From Phycisphaerales bacterium (GTDB lineage Bacteria > Planctomycetota > Phycisphaerae > Phycisphaerales > UBA1924), in contig JASBRY010000005.1 of the NCBI GenBank assembly GCA_030149165.1, positions 1-64,000 of the forward strand: a DNA stretch of 64,000 nucleotides, written 5' to 3'. Below, in pieces: positions 15,063 through 23,617 of the stretch (within the stretch, counting starts at the first letter, position 1; each line of letters starts with the position of its first letter). The position numbers and the translations under genes were made by a program. The notes beneath the pieces are model-generated. The model was given only the letters and a program-made list of their open reading frames with translations, made no database searches and was not told where the DNA came from.

Positions 15063-17366
15063 TCATCGGAAAAGCGAGAGGATATTCGAATACTGATCCG
15101 TCCAGAGTCGGACTTCAAACATTGGTTCGCCTTGCTGGAACATGCCGGCATCCAAGAGCGCTTGAGCGCTCGTTGTATCCTTGGTCAGCGCGATCCAGAT
15201 AGACGGGAACCAGTATTCTTCCATGTGATCAGGGATCTCATCACGCTGCTGTTCATAGCGCATCACATACGCTTTGTGCTTCTTGCCAAGCTCGAATACC
15301 AATGGCTGGAATCTGAGGTGCCTGTTCGATACATGAAGCAGGATAATCCCATCATCCGTCATCCGATCGAAGTAAAGCTGGATCGCTTCATCAGTCAGCA
15401 GGTGAACAGGGATCGCGTCAGAACTGAACGCGTCGATGAGCACCATGTCGTATGGATCTTCACCGATCCGTCGTTCTTCCTCCAGAAGCAGCCGACCATC
15501 CCCGAGCGCGACATCAACTTTGCACTCGGCATCTGACAAGTAGGTGAAGAACTCGGGATCCTGCGCGATGTGCGCGACCTCCGGATCGATCTCAAAGTAT
15601 CGAATTGTATCGTTTGCTCGCCCGTGCGCCGTGATTGCTCCGGACCCAAGCCCCACGATCCCGATGCGTGCCCCGTCCGGTTTTGTCTCTTTGAGCGCTC
15701 TGATACCCATGCCGCATGGACCATTGATGTGGTAGTACCCAAGCGGCACATCCTTGAATGCATCATCGAGATACTGCACGCCATGATTGGTGGTGCCGTG
15801 CATGATGGTTCGCACCGTCATCATCTGCTCGATTTCCGGATCGTAAAACTTCTCGTCAACAACGCTCAAAACGCCATAGAAAGTTCTGCTCCGATACTGG
15901 ATCCGTGGATCGGTCAGTTTGTCGTATACCGAAGCACTCAACGGCACGGCGAGCACGAGCATGCATGCGAGTCCATCACTCCACGCGAGGTAGATGAGGA
16001 CTGCTGGTACGATCACAATGAATCCGAATAATGCGATCGGACGGTCGCTCGTCGGGATAGGCAATAGATCAATCAAGGATCCGATGAAGAGTCCCATCAG
16101 CACCATGTACAAAACACTGAACAGCGGCAGTCCATAGCGTGTGAGCAGTGCGATCTTCTTGGATTTTCGATCTTTGATCGATCGGATCGATTGCCAGGGA
16201 ATGAGTGAAACCGAGCAGATCAACATGATCTGGTACTCGAGTGTCGTCTCGAAGATCAGCGGAGCGACGATCCCGTTGAACACCCCACCCAATGCGCCGC
16301 CGATCGACATGATCAGATAAAACTCCGTGAGATGCTCTGCTCCCGGTCGATCCTTTGCGAGCAGTCCGTGTCCCGTCAGTCCGACAAGCGCGAGCAGTAT
16401 CAACTGAACCGAAACCAACGCAGGAAGCGGGGCATAGTTCTGAGCCTCTGACGCGAGTACCAATACCGTCGCGGCGATAACCGAAATCACCATCGGACGA
16501 CGGATCACAGCGACAAACTTCTCGGCATCCACCGCGAATGCGATGATCATGGTCAAGAGGTACACCGCGAGCGGCAACACCCAAAGCAACGGAAACGAAG
16601 CGATATCCATCGTGATGTGACTCGTCACCCCCAGCAGCATCGACGAAGGAACGAAGGCATAAAAGACCCAACGCAAACGGCGAGGCCAAGTGATCGGTTG
16701 ATCAGGTGTTTGTGTCTGCTCAGTATCCTCCGGCGGCGCGAGCACCTCAGGTGGTGGAGCATGCGGATCATCCTTCGCGCCTTTTCGAGTCATCAGGATC
16801 GCACCAAAACTCAGCACAATGAAGACCCCGAATCCACTGAGCCATACCTCTCTCTGAGAATCAAGCCCCAGTGTTGGCTCGATCAAGAATGGATACGCAA
16901 GCAGACCAAAGAAACTCCCCGCGTTGCTCGCCGCGTACAGGAAGTATGGATCGTGCGCTTTGCTGTGACCTGTGCGTGCAAACCACCCCTGCACCAGTGG
17001 CCCGGCGCTGGAGATCATAAAGAATGGCAAACCTGAGACGAGAGCAAGCTGAAGAATCAGCCAAGGCACCGGAAAGGTTGTCGCATTGGGAGGTGCTTCG
17101 GGTGTGTCAAAGAGAATCCCCGCAACGAGCGCGATGATCAGCATCGCGATATGTCCCATCAGTTGCATGCGGCGAGAGACACGCTTCATCACAAAGTGCG
17201 CGTACAAATACCCAAGCAGCAGCACAGTCTGGTAGAACAACATACAGGTCGTCCAAACCGAGGAGCTCCCTCCGAATACTGGGAGCAGACTTTTAGCCAC
17301 CATTGGTTGCACTGAGAACAACAGCGTCGCGGAGAGGAATACTGTAAAGACGAAATAGAGAACCAT
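15063..17366 (-). CDS. Fused MFS-like membrane protein and spermidine synthase-like domain
   Basis: This 767-residue protein has an N-terminal region (about 1-460) of roughly a dozen hydrophobic helices, starting 'MVLYFVFTVFLSATLLFSVQPMVAKSLLPVFGGSSSVWTTCMLFYQTVLLLGYLYAHF'. The C-terminal domain (about 480-760) is a Rossmann methyltransferase fold like spermidine synthase. It has 'IGIVGLGSGAITAH', an acidic 'YFEIDPEVAHIA', and 'MVLIDAFSSDAIPVHLLTDEA'. Family members of this architecture are common in planctomycetes, but a polyamine product has not been shown for most. A soluble, highly charged loop of about 45 residues splits the membrane part. GGAG 5 bases before the ATG supports the start. 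The gene is probably co-transcribed with aroC. Confidence 0.88.
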   Translation of the reverse strand: MVLYFVFTVFLSATLLFSVQPMVAKSLLPVFGGSSSVWTTCMLFYQTVLLLGYLYAHFVMKRVSRRMQLMGHIAMLIIALVAGILFDTPEAPPNATTFPVPWLILQLALVSGLPFFMISSAGPLVQGWFARTGHSKAHDPYFLYAASNAGSFFGLLAYPFLIEPTLGLDSQREVWLSGFGVFIVLSFGAILMTRKGAKDDPHAPPPEVLAPPEDTEQTQTPDQPITWPRRLRWVFYAFVPSSMLLGVTSHITMDIASFPLLWVLPLAVYLLTMIIAFAVDAEKFVAVIRRPMVISVIAATVLVLASEAQNYAPLPALVSVQLILLALVGLTGHGLLAKDRPGAEHLTEFYLIMSIGGALGGVFNGIVAPLIFETTLEYQIMLICSVSLIPWQSIRSIKDRKSKKIALLTRYGLPLFSVLYMVLMGLFIGSLIDLLPIPTSDRPIALFGFIVIVPAVLIYLAWSDGLACMLVLAVPLSASVYDKLTDPRIQYRSRTFYGVLSVVDEKFYDPEIEQMMTVRTIMHGTTNHGVQYLDDAFKDVPLGYYHINGPCGMGIRALKETKPDGARIGIVGLGSGAITAHGRANDTIRYFEIDPEVAHIAQDPEFFTYLSDAECKVDVALGDGRLLLEEERRIGEDPYDMVLIDAFSSDAIPVHLLTDEAIQLYFDRMTDDGIILLHVSNRHLRFQPLVFELGKKHKAYVMRYEQQRDEIPDHMEEYWFPSIWIALTKDTTSAQALLDAGMFQQGEPMFEVRLWTDQYSNILSLFR

Positions 17367-17455
17367 GCAGACTCCAGCAATGCGAGCGAAGAAAAGGCTC
17401 TATACAATAGCACGAAATACCCCTCTACTCCTCTCCTGACACACGGAGCGACGAC

Positions 17456-17731
17456 ATGAAACCTCAGGATGATGTCTGCTTGTGCTTTCATGTGCCGCTC
17501 GTCAAAGTCCGCACATATCTATCGCGAGAGAATCCCCCTGTCGCATCGCTCATCTCCGAATGTCTCGGCGCGGGTACTGGATGCGGCTGGTGCGTGCCGT
17601 ACCTCAAAGAACTCCACAAACAACATCAGTCCGGACAACTCCCCACCATCGAGGGCAGCGCCGCGGATTACGCCGAAGGCAGACTGAAGTTCAACAAATC
17701 CGGCGCGCGCGATGAACCAGAATCCCAATAA
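17456..17731 (+). CDS. BFD-like [2Fe-2S] ferredoxin
   Basis: This 91-residue protein shows the bacterioferritin-associated-ferredoxin (BFD) cluster pattern: 'CLCFHVPLVKVR' with CxC and, further on, 'GAGTGCGWCVPYL' with CxxC. The four cysteines bind a 2Fe-2S cluster in this fold. BFD domains hand electrons to ferritin-stored iron or sit in nitrite reductases and related enzymes. No bacterioferritin gene is adjacent, so the partner is unknown. The C-terminal 35 residues are polar and lack motifs. A GGAG 9 bases before the ATG fixes the start. It is convergent with the RNHCP gene. Confidence 0.85.
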   Translation: MKPQDDVCLCFHVPLVKVRTYLSRENPPVASLISECLGAGTGCGWCVPYLKELHKQHQSGQLPTIEGSAADYAEGRLKFNKSGARDEPESQ

Positions 17732-17751
17732 AAAACCGGGACGAACCCGGT
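17729..17751 (-). terminator. Terminator of the RNHCP gene, also faces the ferredoxin gene
   Basis: ACCGGG (17735-17740) and CCCGGT (17746-17751) form a 6-bp stem with a 5-base loop. On the minus strand it is followed by a TTTTT run. Confidence 0.8.
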
Positions 17752-17775
17752 ATTGATCTCCGAACTGAGTTTGCA

Positions 17776-18174
17776 TCACATCCTGAATCTCGGGAGCAGT
17801 TCCAGCGGGAAAGCGGGTGATGAGATCGGACGCAGCGCCAGCGCCAGCAGCGCAAGCTCGTCGTCGTCTCCCGCGATCCGATTGGTGCGGAGTTGGCTGC
17901 ATCCTGTGCAGCGGTGCACGAGCACCCACTCCCCATCCGAACGCCCCGCGATCGAGATCGGTTCCATCGGTTGCGCGCACGGCGATCTCCGATCACCGAC
18001 TTTGTCATCCACATGCCTCGACCAGAGACAGTGCGGACAGTGGTTGCGTTGATTGGTCCCGTATGCCTGATAGGAGATGTATCCCTTGCAATGGATGCAT
18101 TGGAAACCGCCCTGCTTGTGGGCGTGCTTGTCGTGATGTTTCAACTGTGAATCCTTATCGCACCCGGCGCGCAC
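17776..18174 (-). CDS. RNHCP domain protein
   Basis: This protein of about 132 residues has the RNHCP zinc-binding signature. It shows 'FQCIHCKGYISYQAYGTNQRNHCPHCLWSRHVDDKVGDRRSPCAQPMEPISI' followed by 'HRCTGCSQLRTNRIAGDDDELALLALAL'. Four CxxC or CxxH-type pairs probably hold two zinc ions. The family is widespread, small and uncharacterised; a nucleic-acid-binding role is only a guess. The track start is a GTG at 18174 with a weak GGTG upstream. A TTG at codon 11 is an alternative. The N-terminal His/Lys-rich stretch 'KHHDKHAHK' is unusual. A terminator lies just downstream. Confidence 0.82.
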   Translation of the reverse strand: MRAGCDKDSQLKHHDKHAHKQGGFQCIHCKGYISYQAYGTNQRNHCPHCLWSRHVDDKVGDRRSPCAQPMEPISIAGRSDGEWVLVHRCTGCSQLRTNRIAGDDDELALLALALRPISSPAFPLELLPRFRM

Positions 18175-18305
18175 AATCGCACCAGGCCGGTGTCAGGCGT
18201 GCGTCTGTACCGCAGCGCCGATGTGTATGGAATAACACGATCAGGATTTAGACAATGGGTGCGAGCATCAGCCCGGATAGTACACGCAGAGAGGAAAGTG
18301 TGCAA

Positions 18306-18330
18306 CAAAAAACCCCAGCAAATGCCGGGG
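18306..18330 (-). terminator. Terminator of the TPR/alpha-CTD gene
   Basis: On the minus strand CCCCGGC-ATTT-GCTGGGG forms a 7-bp stem (one G-T pair) followed by six T residues. It lies 25 bases after the stop codon. Confidence 0.9.
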
Positions 18331-18354
18331 CTGAGTATTCAGTGTGAGTTCAAC

Positions 18355-19296
18355 TTACTCGTTGTCATCGATCACACGAAGCGACAGACCGAAGTTGGTG
18401 AGCTTCTCGTGGATCTCAACGAGTGAGGTCGAACCAAAGTTTTTGACACCCATCAGTTCAGCTTCGGTGTGTGAGCAAAGGTCACCAATGCTCTGGATAT
18501 TGAGCATCTGGAGCGCTTTACGAGCACGCACAGTGAGCTGGAGCTCTGAGACCGGCTTGGAGAGCAGCTGCTCTTTGCCTGATCCCTTGAGCTTCTCGAG
18601 GATCTGTCGGCGAGCAACACGGTGCGCATCCTCGTGACCCTGACCGAGCTTCAACCCCTTGACCGAGAGCATCCGCTTGATCTCGTCGAGTGAGGACTCT
18701 CCAAAGTTCTTGTAGCTCATGAGTTCCGATTCGTTGATCCGGATCAGGTCGCCAAGCGTACGGATATTCATCTTCTTGAGGCAGGTACGCGCACGAACGG
18801 TCAGTTCGAAGTCCGTCACAGGCGTATCAAGCAATGCGCGACGCTTCATGATGTCCCGCTCGTTCTCTTCCTCGACCATCATGCCCTTAGAGGCAAGCAC
18901 ATCGGTCATGAACAGACGCGCACGAGCGTGGTTTGGGTTCGTGTCCAGAATCTGACGCAAGCAGCGCTCCGCACGCACATAGTCACCCTGATCCTCGTAG
19001 AGGACCGCGAGGTTCATGAGTGCGTTGATCGGCGCTGGCGCGTGCTCGCACACACGCTCGTAGAGCGAGAGTGCTTCTTCTTCATCGCCTTGCAGATCGA
19101 GCTGGTACGCGAGCTTGAACGCAACATCCAGATTCCCTGGATCCGCGGCAAGCGCCGAGCGCAAGGACTCGATGCCCTCGCTGCGGTAACCATCGTTGAG
19201 TTGGGTCAACGCCTGCTCATACAGGTCTTTGGCGTTCTGTGCGTCAGCGGCGGCGGCCGAAGCCCCGACCACCATGTCCATGGGATCGTTGGTCAT
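18355..19296 (-). CDS. TPR protein with two RNA polymerase alpha-CTD modules
   Basis: This 313-residue cytoplasmic protein has an N-terminal half (about 20-135) of tetratricopeptide-like helices: 'LYEQALTQLNDGYRSEGIESLRSALAADPGNLDVAFKLAYQL', then two more units. Two copies of the RNA polymerase alpha-subunit C-terminal domain follow. Copy one is 'FELTVRARTCLKKMNIRTLGDLIRINESELMSYKNFGESSLDEIKRML' (about 160-210). Copy two is 'LQLTVRARKALQMLNIQSIGDLCSHTEAELMGVKNFGSTSLVEIHEKL' (about 245-295). Both keep the helix-hairpin-helix that contacts UP elements and activators. There is no alpha N-terminal domain, so it cannot replace RpoA. It may tether factors to DNA or polymerase. AGGAG 5 bases before the ATG fixes the start, and a strong terminator makes it monocistronic. 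Confidence 0.88.
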   Translation of the reverse strand: MTNDPMDMVVGASAAAADAQNAKDLYEQALTQLNDGYRSEGIESLRSALAADPGNLDVAFKLAYQLDLQGDEEEALSLYERVCEHAPAPINALMNLAVLYEDQGDYVRAERCLRQILDTNPNHARARLFMTDVLASKGMMVEEENERDIMKRRALLDTPVTDFELTVRARTCLKKMNIRTLGDLIRINESELMSYKNFGESSLDEIKRMLSVKGLKLGQGHEDAHRVARRQILEKLKGSGKEQLLSKPVSELQLTVRARKALQMLNIQSIGDLCSHTEAELMGVKNFGSTSLVEIHEKLTNFGLSLRVIDDNE

Positions 19297-19391
19297 GTGT
19301 TCTCCTGATCAAACAAGCCCGAATGCTCATTCAGGCGGTCGTAAGTCTAGGCCCACAACGGACCAAACGCAAGTCTCAGACACCCAACACA

Positions 19392-20978
19392 TTAGCCCCC
19401 TGTCAGGGTCGGATCGGGAAGCACATCGTCAAACGGATCCAGATCCGGCTCCTGATCCGCTTCCACAAGCGACATCGTCTTCCACTTGCCGCCGAGGAAT
19501 CGAATACTGAGCGCGATCCCCAGCGCGATGATGTACAACGACGCACCGATCCAAGGACCCATCGATCCAAGCTGAGGCATCCAGTGGATCAGCGCCAGAC
19601 CAACGCCTGGAATGCAGACCCACGACAGCACGATCGTCGCAACACCCGGCCAGACGGTGTCTCCAGCGCCGCGCAACGCAGCAGAGGTCGTGATCGCCAT
19701 CGCATCAAAGATCTGGAACACCGCCGCGGCGATCATCACTGACGAACCGATCGCGATGAGCTTCTCACGAAGTTCAGGCGGAGTGTCACTGTTGATGAAG
19801 AATCCGATGAGCGGCCCGCGGAACACGACGAACACCAAGGCGCACAGCGCCATGTAGCCCATCGTGATCTTCAGCGCCAGCTTCGTCCGTTCAAGAGCAA
19901 TATCAGGACGTTTCATCCCCATCGCTTTCCCGACCACGGCTTGCGTCGCGATCGACAAACCAACCGCAGGCATGAAACTCAGGTGCATGTACTGCAGCGC
20001 GATCCAACCCGTCGTGTTGTGCCAGACCGGATCGTCACCGATCGCTTCGCCACCCATCGGGACCAGCCATGCCATGAGTGCCGCCCAGCACGCCATTTCG
20101 TTGATGAACATGAGTCCCGGCGCGAATCCGACCTTGAACAACCCTTTGATGCAGGTCACACTCAAGCGCCACGCTTTGCGAGTGCCATACTCAATCGCAT
20201 AACGCGGACTCAGGAACAACGCCATCGGGATCAGGAACTCGACGAACCCACCAACCACGGTTGCGATTCCCGCACCGGTCAGTCCGAGTTTGGGTGCTCC
20301 GAGATTCCCGAAGATCAACACATAGTTGAGGAAGACATTGGTCGCATTCCCGCACAGCGCGCTCACGAGGACAACCTTGGGACGATGCATCCCATAGAAG
20401 TAGTGGTGCACGCATCGGCTGGTGATGGTGCCGAGTCCGCCGAGGAGCATGATCATCGCGTAGTTGGATTCGAGCTCGATGAGCATCGTCTCGCCGCTGT
20501 GGATACGCGAGAACAGATCGGGAACCACGAATGCTGCGGGAATCAGGATCAGCAACCAGTAGACCGCGCCAATCCAGAGACCGTTCCACGCGTACGCAGC
20601 GCCGCGTTCTGGTTTATCCGCGCCAAGATTCTGGGAGACGAACGAGTTGATCACGCCTGTCATCCCAAGCACGAACGACATCATCATCCACGCCATCATC
20701 CCGCCGTTGGACTGCGCCGACACATAGACGGGCTCTGGACCAATCTCCTTGACCATGAGCTTGTCGACGAACTGCATCACGGTGTACGACGCCATCGTCG
20801 CGACTGAAGGCAGCGCGATCGCGAGCATCTCTCCGAGCGCATGATCAGCACTCGCGATCGACGCGTCGTCCAGTTCCTGTAGATCGACAGGTGGGGTTGT
20901 CTGCTCCGCTCCGATCAGTCCGGCGTCGACAGACTCGACGGACCGATCAACCGAAGTTGGTTCGTGCACTTCTGACAT
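19392..20978 (-). CDS. MATE family efflux transporter
   Basis: This multidrug/toxin extruder of about 528 residues probably exports small organic cations in exchange for Na+ or H+. Twelve hydrophobic helices follow the MATE layout: 'ALGEMLAIALPSVATMASYTVMQFVDKLMVKEIG', 'FVLGMTGVINSFVSQNLGADKPERGAAYAWNGLW' and, in the second half, 'GLSIATQAVVGKAMGMKRPDIALERTKLALKITMGYMAL'. A 40-residue polar N-terminal extension and a short acidic tail flank the core. The track begins at a TTG (20990); the ATG at 20978 is preferred. A good promoter lies 150 bases upstream. Confidence 0.9.
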   Translation of the reverse strand: MSEVHEPTSVDRSVESVDAGLIGAEQTTPPVDLQELDDASIASADHALGEMLAIALPSVATMASYTVMQFVDKLMVKEIGPEPVYVSAQSNGGMMAWMMMSFVLGMTGVINSFVSQNLGADKPERGAAYAWNGLWIGAVYWLLILIPAAFVVPDLFSRIHSGETMLIELESNYAMIMLLGGLGTITSRCVHHYFYGMHRPKVVLVSALCGNATNVFLNYVLIFGNLGAPKLGLTGAGIATVVGGFVEFLIPMALFLSPRYAIEYGTRKAWRLSVTCIKGLFKVGFAPGLMFINEMACWAALMAWLVPMGGEAIGDDPVWHNTTGWIALQYMHLSFMPAVGLSIATQAVVGKAMGMKRPDIALERTKLALKITMGYMALCALVFVVFRGPLIGFFINSDTPPELREKLIAIGSSVMIAAAVFQIFDAMAITTSAALRGAGDTVWPGVATIVLSWVCIPGVGLALIHWMPQLGSMGPWIGASLYIIALGIALSIRFLGGKWKTMSLVEADQEPDLDPFDDVLPDPTLTGG

Positions 20979-21124
20979 CTTGATATCCAAACTTGCTTGT
21001 GGGATATGAACCCTGTGTACCGTCGCTCACCGCCCCAAGCTGCAGTTTGGGATGCGGGATCGTTCATTTCTTTGCCAAAAATTGACGAGTCGAAATGTCA
21101 GCAGGTGGTGTTCATAGTGCGGAG

Positions 21125-21152
21125 AGTGTACCAGAAAAAGACTCTTGGTCAA
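21125..21152 (-). promoter_or_regulatory. Promoter of the MATE transporter gene
   Basis: On the minus strand TTGACC (21152-21147) is 16 bases from TACACT (21130-21125). The resulting leader would be about 140 bases. It includes a short CCCAA/TTGGG hairpin at about 21035-21055. Confidence 0.5.
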
Positions 21153-21179
21153 ATAAGTCCCGCAATTCACATCAAATTC

Positions 21180-22229
21180 TCACAGAGCGTGCGTCTGGAT
21201 CTTGGAGTTGCACATCTCGATCGCCAGATCGATTGCGCTGCCCATGGAGCCGGGATCAGCGATCCCTTTGCCCGCAATATCGAACGCCGTGCCGTGATCT
21301 GGAGAGGTCCGCACAACATCACCAAGCCCCAATGTGATGTTCACGGCATCATCACGCTCGAGCAGTTTCACAGGGATCAATCCCTGATCGTGATACATCG
21401 CGACGACCAGATCGTACTTCCCCTCCATCGCGGGACGATAGATCGTGTCCGCCGGGAAAGGTCCCTCGACGCGGATCCCTGATTCGATCGCGAGATCTAT
21501 CGCCGGCTTGATCAGCCGCTGCTCCTCATCCCCCATCAAACCATCTTCCCCAGCATGCGGATTCAGTCCACACACAGCGATGCGAGGACGATGAATCCCA
21601 AGATCCAGACACGCTTGATGTCCAAGATCGATCGCCGTGTGCACCTTCCCAATAGTCAGCACATCGCGGATGTCGTTGAGCGCGATGTGCACCGTCGCGA
21701 GCACCACACGCAGTTTCTTTCCGACGAACATCATCGCGAATCTTCGCTGTCCCAGCGTCTTGGCGATCAGTTCCGTGTGTCCAGGATAGTTCTTCCCAGC
21801 GAGCGACCACGCGAGTTTGTTGATCGGTGCCGTGACAATCCCGTGCGCATGGAGCGGATCGCTCGGATCTCGCATCGTGTCCTCGATCGCGTCCTTCACC
21901 CAGTGGAAGCTCATCGCGCCCGATATGCGATCCGGCTTGCCATTAAAGCTGAACTCGATCCCTTCCTCTTTCATGCGCGGATCCGAATCAAGCAGCACGA
22001 TCGGATGCGTTTTGATTGTCGAGATCAGTGGTGAGCGTCCATCCACTTGCCACCAGAACGGATCAACGCCGCACACCTGCGCCGCGTTGTGGAGGACTGA
22101 GGATGAGCCATGGATGAGGAATCTCGCGCGTTTGCGTCGTCCGTTCTGCGCCAGAGCGCGCACCAAGACCTCAGGTCCGATCCCACCCGGATCACCCATC
22201 GACACTGAGATGGTTGGAACGCCGTTCAT
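21180..22229 (-). CDS. pdxA: 4-hydroxythreonine-4-phosphate dehydrogenase
   Basis: This enzyme of about 349 residues oxidises 4-phosphohydroxy-L-threonine with NAD(P)+ in the DXP-dependent route to pyridoxal phosphate. It opens with 'VPTISVSMGDPGGIGPEVLVRAL', typical of PdxA. The three metal-ligand histidines appear in 'YPGHTELIAKTLG', 'GLNPHAGEDGL' and 'VAMYHDQGLIPVK'. Length is slightly above the usual 330. The track uses TTG at 22235; ATG at 22229 is preferred. The prephenate dehydratase gene ends 36 bases upstream and the two may be co-transcribed. PdxJ is not seen nearby. Confidence 0.95.
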   Translation of the reverse strand: MNGVPTISVSMGDPGGIGPEVLVRALAQNGRRKRARFLIHGSSSVLHNAAQVCGVDPFWWQVDGRSPLISTIKTHPIVLLDSDPRMKEEGIEFSFNGKPDRISGAMSFHWVKDAIEDTMRDPSDPLHAHGIVTAPINKLAWSLAGKNYPGHTELIAKTLGQRRFAMMFVGKKLRVVLATVHIALNDIRDVLTIGKVHTAIDLGHQACLDLGIHRPRIAVCGLNPHAGEDGLMGDEEQRLIKPAIDLAIESGIRVEGPFPADTIYRPAMEGKYDLVVAMYHDQGLIPVKLLERDDAVNITLGLGDVVRTSPDHGTAFDIAGKGIADPGSMGSAIDLAIEMCNSKIQTHAL

Positions 22230-22265
22230 GCACAATGATACGCGAACGAGCGTGGACGGATCGGA

Positions 22266-23471
22266 TCAGAGGATCCGAGTCGAGCGTGGGAACGATCCGA
22301 GCACATGGATCTCTTTGCAGTGGACGCGTGCATCCTTGAGTGCCTTCTTCATCGATGGATCGTCGCGATGCGCGTTCGCATCGATGTAGAAGGTGTAGTT
22401 CCAGTTCTCGCGTCCTGATGGTCGCTTATCGATGTGGCTCAGGTTCACCCCAGCGTTATGGAACGATTGGAGGACCTCAACCAGCGCCCCATGCTTATCT
22501 TCCGTCACAAAGGTGAGTGCGGTTTTATCGTCCCCAGTACGGCCGGCGCGTTCCTTGGAGATCACATAGAAACGCGTGATATTGTCGGGATTGTCCTCGA
22601 TCCCCTCAAACAGGATCGGAGCGCCATACAACTCGCCCGCAAGCTCCGATGCGATCGAAGCGGATCCTGGATCAGCACCGATTGAGCGAGCGGTCTTATT
22701 CTCATCGAGCGCTGTCTGTACGGATTGACTCGTCGAGACATCGGGACACAGCGTCGCATCGGGATACTGCGCACTGAGCCACTCCCGGCACTGCGCGAAC
22801 ACCTCAGGTTTCGAGTGAATCCGGCGGATGTGCTTGGGATCCGCATCGCTCAGGAACATGTGATGGATCGCGATCTGGATCTCCGCGTACACATGCACCT
22901 TCCCCGCGTTGTCCCACAGCGCGTCGAGTGTTTCCGTGATCCCGCCCCCGATGGAGTTCTCGATCGGGACGAGTCCGTAGTTCGCGTGACCACGCCGGAC
23001 CTCGTCGAACACTGATCCGATCAAACGCAGATCCGTGTATTCCACAGACGATCCGAACTGCTTGACGGATGCTTGATGCGAGTACGAGCCGGGAGGTCCC
23101 AAGAAACCGATCCGCAATGGTCTTTCCAGCGCAAACGATCCCGACATCATCTCGCGATAGACCGCTTCGATTGTCCGATCTGGAAGCGGCCCCTGATTGT
23201 TATCCAGCGCCCGCTGGAGCACCTGCGCCTCGCGATGCGGCGCGTAGATCGGGGTATCGCTGCCACGCTTGATCTCCCCCACCTCGACCACACACGAAGC
23301 ACGCTCGTTGAGCATCGCGACGAGTTTCTTGTCGATCCGATCGATCTTCTTGCGCAGCGCCTCCAGCGCCGCGGAGTCCATCGGGGTCTCTACGCCTTTG
23401 GGTTGCTTCGCTTTGGAAGGCGTCGCTTTGCCTCGACCGCTTGCTTTCTTCTTGGTGGTCTTTTTCGCCAT
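22266..23471 (-). CDS. pheA: Bifunctional chorismate mutase / prephenate dehydratase (P-protein)
   Basis: This protein of about 401 residues makes phenylpyruvate from chorismate in two steps. A lysine- and alanine-rich stretch (about 1-30) precedes a chorismate mutase domain ('DSAALEALRKKIDRIDKKLVAMLNERASCVVEVGEIKR'). The dehydratase domain follows ('RIGFLGPPGSYSHQASVKQFG', and 'NITRFYVISKE' with the essential TRF). The ACT domain is last ('LVEVLQSFHNAGVNLSHIDKRPSGRENWNYTFYID') and probably binds phenylalanine for feedback inhibition. AAGGAG six bases before the ATG at 23471 decides the start over the longer track ORF (23510). It uses the product of AroC, encoded in the same window. Confidence 0.96.
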   Translation of the reverse strand: MAKKTTKKKASGRGKATPSKAKQPKGVETPMDSAALEALRKKIDRIDKKLVAMLNERASCVVEVGEIKRGSDTPIYAPHREAQVLQRALDNNQGPLPDRTIEAVYREMMSGSFALERPLRIGFLGPPGSYSHQASVKQFGSSVEYTDLRLIGSVFDEVRRGHANYGLVPIENSIGGGITETLDALWDNAGKVHVYAEIQIAIHHMFLSDADPKHIRRIHSKPEVFAQCREWLSAQYPDATLCPDVSTSQSVQTALDENKTARSIGADPGSASIASELAGELYGAPILFEGIEDNPDNITRFYVISKERAGRTGDDKTALTFVTEDKHGALVEVLQSFHNAGVNLSHIDKRPSGRENWNYTFYIDANAHRDDPSMKKALKDARVHCKEIHVLGSFPRSTRIL

Positions 23472-23617
23472 ACAAAGCTCCTTATCGCCCATCCAAGCGC
23501 TGCTGGTCAATGAAGATGACCGATTTGTGTATGATTGTCCGATATTTCATCCATATCTCAACGCTCATTCACGCTTTACGCACGAAAGCATCGCACACAG
23601 ATCCCCAAGAACCCATC

